Source: Planctomycetota bacterium (GTDB taxonomy: Bacteria; Planctomycetota; Planctomycetia; Pirellulales; Pirellulaceae). From it: a stretch of DNA of 8,280 nt. Position 1 is the first letter of the stretch, and the number at the start of each line of letters is the position of its first letter. The translations under genes and the position numbers were made by a program. The stretch covers positions 1 through 8,280 of the forward strand of contig JAJSAJ010000750.1 in assembly GCA_024274855.1 (NCBI GenBank). Direction: 5' to 3'. The notes beneath the pieces were generated by a model, which was given only the letters and a program-made list of their open reading frames with translations, was not told the DNA's origin and made no database searches. Shown one piece after another: positions 6,882 to 8,280 of the stretch.

Positions 6882-6889
6882 TCTATTTC
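6882..6889. repeat. 8-bp target duplication, right copy (TCTATTTC)
   Basis: This is an exact copy of 6701-6708, immediately after the GTTAC end of the 173-bp element. Confidence 0.8.
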
Positions 6890-6934
6890 TTCCTTTTCCG
6901 GCATGCTTCCTTGTCGCACAGTCCCCGAGAATAA

Positions 6935-6942
6935 AGAAAAAA
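6935..6942. repeat. 8-bp target duplication, left copy (AGAAAAAA)
   Basis: AGAAAAAA directly precedes the GTAACACT end of the 281-bp element. It is found again exactly at 7224-7231. The sequence is low-complexity, so the match is weaker evidence alone than the TCTATTTC pair. The identical 8-bp spacing and exact abutment make it convincing. Confidence 0.72.
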
Positions 6943-7001
6943 GTAACACTCTAGCCGTCTGCAGTAGGATTTGTATCTCACTGCTGTTTTTTCGGTTGAT
7001 C

Positions 7002-7028
7002 GACCCCAACGGCCTTGTGCCGTTGGTG
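7002..7028. repeat. Left-arm side hairpin with CTTGT loop
   Basis: CCAACGGC (7006-7013) pairs with GCCGTTGG (7019-7026) around the loop CTTGT. It is the counterpart of the right-arm hairpin at 7160-7180, which has the same loop on the other strand but a different stem. Confidence 0.75.
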
Positions 7029-7069
7029 AGCGAGTCTATTGAGCTAAGAGCAACATGTCACTCCAAGGT

Positions 7070-7115
7070 CCCGCTCCCTCCCCGCCGCCGCCAAAAGCGG
7101 CGGGGAGGGAGCGGG
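7070..7115. repeat. Perfect 19-bp GC-rich stem at the centre of the 281-bp element
   Basis: The stretch 7070-7088 (CCCGCTCCCTCCCCGCCGC) and 7097-7115 are exact reverse complements with an 8-base loop CGCCAAAA. It forms the tip of the foldback. No T-run follows on either side, so a terminator role is possible but not shown. Confidence 0.85.
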
Positions 7116-7159
7116 AAGGGGCATTTCACCACATCACGCTAGCTCACGAAACTTATTCA

Positions 7160-7180
7160 CCCATGGGACAAGCCCATGGG
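7160..7180. repeat. Right-arm side hairpin with ACAAG loop
   Basis: CCCATGGG occurs at 7160-7167 and 7173-7180 around ACAAG. Read on the other strand it is CCCATGGG, CTTGT, CCCATGGG, matching the left-arm hairpin in loop, stem length and flanks but not in stem sequence. Confidence 0.75.
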
Positions 7181-7223
7181 GGTCCATTGAGAACCGTTCT
7201 CCTCCATTTGGCTAAAGTGTTAC

Positions 7224-7231
7224 AGAAAAAA
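7224..7231. repeat. 8-bp target duplication, right copy (AGAAAAAA)
   Basis: This is an exact copy of 6935-6942, immediately after the GTTAC end of the 281-bp element. Confidence 0.72.
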
Positions 7232-7267
7232 CAGATCTGCCCCTACGTCTTAATCAGACCTGACCCC
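7232..7267. repeat. REP-like tandem motif (CAGAtCTGcCCC / CAGAcCTGaCCCC)
   Basis: CAGATCTGCCCC (7232-7243) and CAGACCTGACCCC (7255-7267) are near-identical direct repeats 23 bp apart. The form GACCTGACCCC is common beside REP-associated transposases (from general knowledge, unchecked). This may therefore be the far end of the unit whose transposase remnant lies at 6585. The assignment is tentative. Confidence 0.4.
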
Positions 7268-7614
7268 GCTAGGGTGCATGTTTTCCGGGGATGACTTGCG
7301 CCGACCAACCCGGTAAACTTGAGGTTTCGCACGCGAGTCGCTTCAGGAGTATGGAAACACTCGATCATTTCCGAGTCAACTTTTCGCAACCGGCGGGATC
7401 GTAGTGATGCGGTCGGTGCGTGCATCGCGTTGGTTCAAGGTCCCACCTCCTGAGCATCTGGATGTTCCGTCGCGTGGTGCCTGAGTTACTGACTCAAGGG
7501 ATCGTTGAGTTGTTGACAAAGTTCCAGCGACCAACGGGAGCGGGCCATTGGGGCCCCGAACGGTAGCTTGGATTGGGGTGCGGCCCTGCCGCCTTGTGGA
7601 TTAGCGGTTTTGCC
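7268..7614. other. Non-coding spacer before the Rieske gene
   Basis: No convincing gene, RNA or terminator was seen. Two short open frames exist on the + strand (7291-7404, 37 codons; 7462-7566, 34 codons), both without ribosome sites or recognisable products. A TTGACA at 7513-7518 has no -10 partner at the right distance. The promoter of the Rieske gene probably lies here but was not identified. Confidence 0.5.
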
Positions 7615-8280
7615 ATGTCGGATCGTTACAAGATGTCGGTCGAAGAAGTTCTTGCCGCCGCGCGCCGCGCGGATGCGGGCCGTGCGCACTCGGACCGTAG
7701 CAACGAGGACTGTCCGACTGCATCGAAACCTCGCGGTGGTCGGGATGCCGGCTCGCGTCCGGCGACCGACTCGAAGCCAATGATGTCCGAACAGCCAGTC
7801 ACACCGACGCACTCCTGTTCGGGTGCCGCCTGCAGCCACCACGCTCGGCGAGGTTTCCTGGGCCGGCTACTGATGTCGCCGTGGGCGGTCGGTCTGACCG
7901 CGTTTCTGACGACAAATCTGATCTGGTTATTCGGGCTGGCTCGGTTTATGTTCCCCAACGTATTGATTGAATCGCCGTCCAACTTCAGAGCCGGATTTCC
8001 GGACGACTACGATCCAGGCTATGTTGAAACCCGTTACAAAGCGAAACACGGTGTGTGGGTGGTTCACGGGCAGTACGAGGGTGAACAGCAGATTTACGCA
8101 TTGAAAGCAGTCTGCACGCATTTGGGGTGCATTCCCTATTGGTTGGAGAGCGAACAGAAGTTTAAGTGCCCGTGCCACGGCAGCGGCTTTTATATTGACG
8201 GGATCAACTTCGAGGGTCCGGCACCCAGACCACTCGAACGATTCGCAATTCGCACGGCAGAAGATGGACAGATTGAAGTC
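7615..8280 (+). CDS. Rieske 2Fe-2S protein, cytochrome bc-type complex (3' end outside window)
   Basis: This is the first 222 residues of a membrane-anchored Rieske subunit, which passes electrons from quinol to cytochrome c1 or an equivalent. The cluster motifs are CTHLGC (167-172) and CPCHGSG (185-191). By family knowledge C167, H169, C185 and H188 bind the 2Fe-2S cluster, and C172-C187 form the stabilising disulfide. A membrane anchor spans about 90-112. It is preceded by RRGFLGRLL (78-86), which resembles a twin-arginine (Tat) signal as used by many Rieske proteins. Residues 1-77 are an unusually long polar extension beginning MSDRYKMSVEEVLAAARRAD and containing CSGAACSHH (68-76). ATG 7615 is chosen because a TAG lies in frame at 7564; no clear ribosome site is visible. 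The frame runs past the window end. Cytochrome b genes would be expected next. Confidence 0.93.
   Translation, partial: MSDRYKMSVEEVLAAARRADAGRAHSDRSNEDCPTASKPRGGRDAGSRPATDSKPMMSEQPVTPTHSCSGAACSHHARRGFLGRLLMSPWAVGLTAFLTTNLIWLFGLARFMFPNVLIESPSNFRAGFPDDYDPGYVETRYKAKHGVWVVHGQYEGEQQIYALKAVCTHLGCIPYWLESEQKFKCPCHGSGFYIDGINFEGPAPRPLERFAIRTAEDGQIEV

Larger units (their letters stand above)
6943..7223. mobile_element. 281-bp foldback MITE-like element, same family of ends
   Basis: The left end GTAACACTCTAGCC and the reverse-complemented right end GTAACACTTTAGCC match at 13 of 14 positions, and 8-bp duplications flank it. The whole element is an imperfect palindrome. The left arm around 7002-7069 and the reverse complement of the right arm around 7116-7184 share an ordered set of matches: GACC, a CTTGT-loop hairpin, TGA, AGT, TGAGCTA. 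The arms meet in a perfect 19-bp stem at 7070-7115. No coding capacity was seen. It shares ends, but little internal sequence, with the 173-bp element, so both were probably mobilised by the same IS66-like transposase (inference). Confidence 0.78.

Noticed and set aside
6690..7142. Plus-strand open frame of 150 codons across the foldback elements
   Set aside because: It runs through two inverted-repeat elements and a target duplication. The predicted protein has no family character, so the open frame is a by-product of GC-rich repeats.
6943..7223. CRISPR array or tandem repeat
   Set aside because: The repeats are inverted and unevenly spaced, with no constant-length spacers and no cas genes.
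7462..7566. 34-codon plus-strand frame (MFRRVVPELLTQGIVELLTK...) before the Rieske gene
   Set aside because: It has a helical look but no ribosome site and no recognisable family; too short to support alone.
7486..7842. Minus-strand open frame of 118 codons overlapping the Rieske start
   Set aside because: It is an antisense shadow of the N-terminal Rieske coding sequence with an Arg/Ala-rich, non-protein-like composition.

Overview
The window looks like a chromosomal segment from a planctomycete, most likely of the Pirellulales type. This is judged from the character of the proteins (a Rieske protein with a long N-terminal cytoplasmic extension, a HEAT-repeat protein, an EboC-like UbiA enzyme), from loose promoter and ribosome-site use, and from intergenic DNA full of foldback repeats. 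No taxonomic marker gene is present, so this is inference. All recognisable genes lie on the + strand.

Positions 229-4040 hold a compact gene set. It consists of an ABC ATPase, two ABC-2-type permeases (the COG4586/COG4587/COG3694 three-gene exporter type) and a UbiA-superfamily prenyltransferase resembling EboC. Spacing is 6-30 bp, so co-transcription is likely. A plausible reading is that the UbiA enzyme makes or modifies a lipid-like molecule and the ABC system moves it, or another substrate, across the membrane. The substrate is unknown.

Positions 4251-5927 hold one long HEAT-repeat reading frame interrupted by a single in-frame TAG at 4785-4787. Protein-like sequence continues in the same frame directly after the stop. 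The gene is therefore either freshly broken, affected by a base error, or read through. A small membrane-anchored protein of unknown function follows (about 5981-6517).

Positions 6585-7267 are a graveyard of mobile DNA. They begin with a 30-codon remnant of a REP-associated (Y1/HUH) transposase. Two non-autonomous foldback elements follow, 173 bp (6709-6881) and 281 bp (6943-7223). Each has GTAAC-type inverted ends and each is flanked by its own perfect 8-bp target duplication (TCTATTTC and AGAAAAAA). GTAA ends with 8-bp duplications fit IS66-family transposition. The two arms of the larger element carry hairpins with the same loop and position but different, compensated stems, which suggests that the folded structure is under selection. 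A REP-like CAGACCTGACCCC tract closes the region.

Positions 7268-7614 show no convincing gene. At 7615 a Rieske 2Fe-2S protein begins and runs off the window end; it probably starts a cytochrome bc-type operon.
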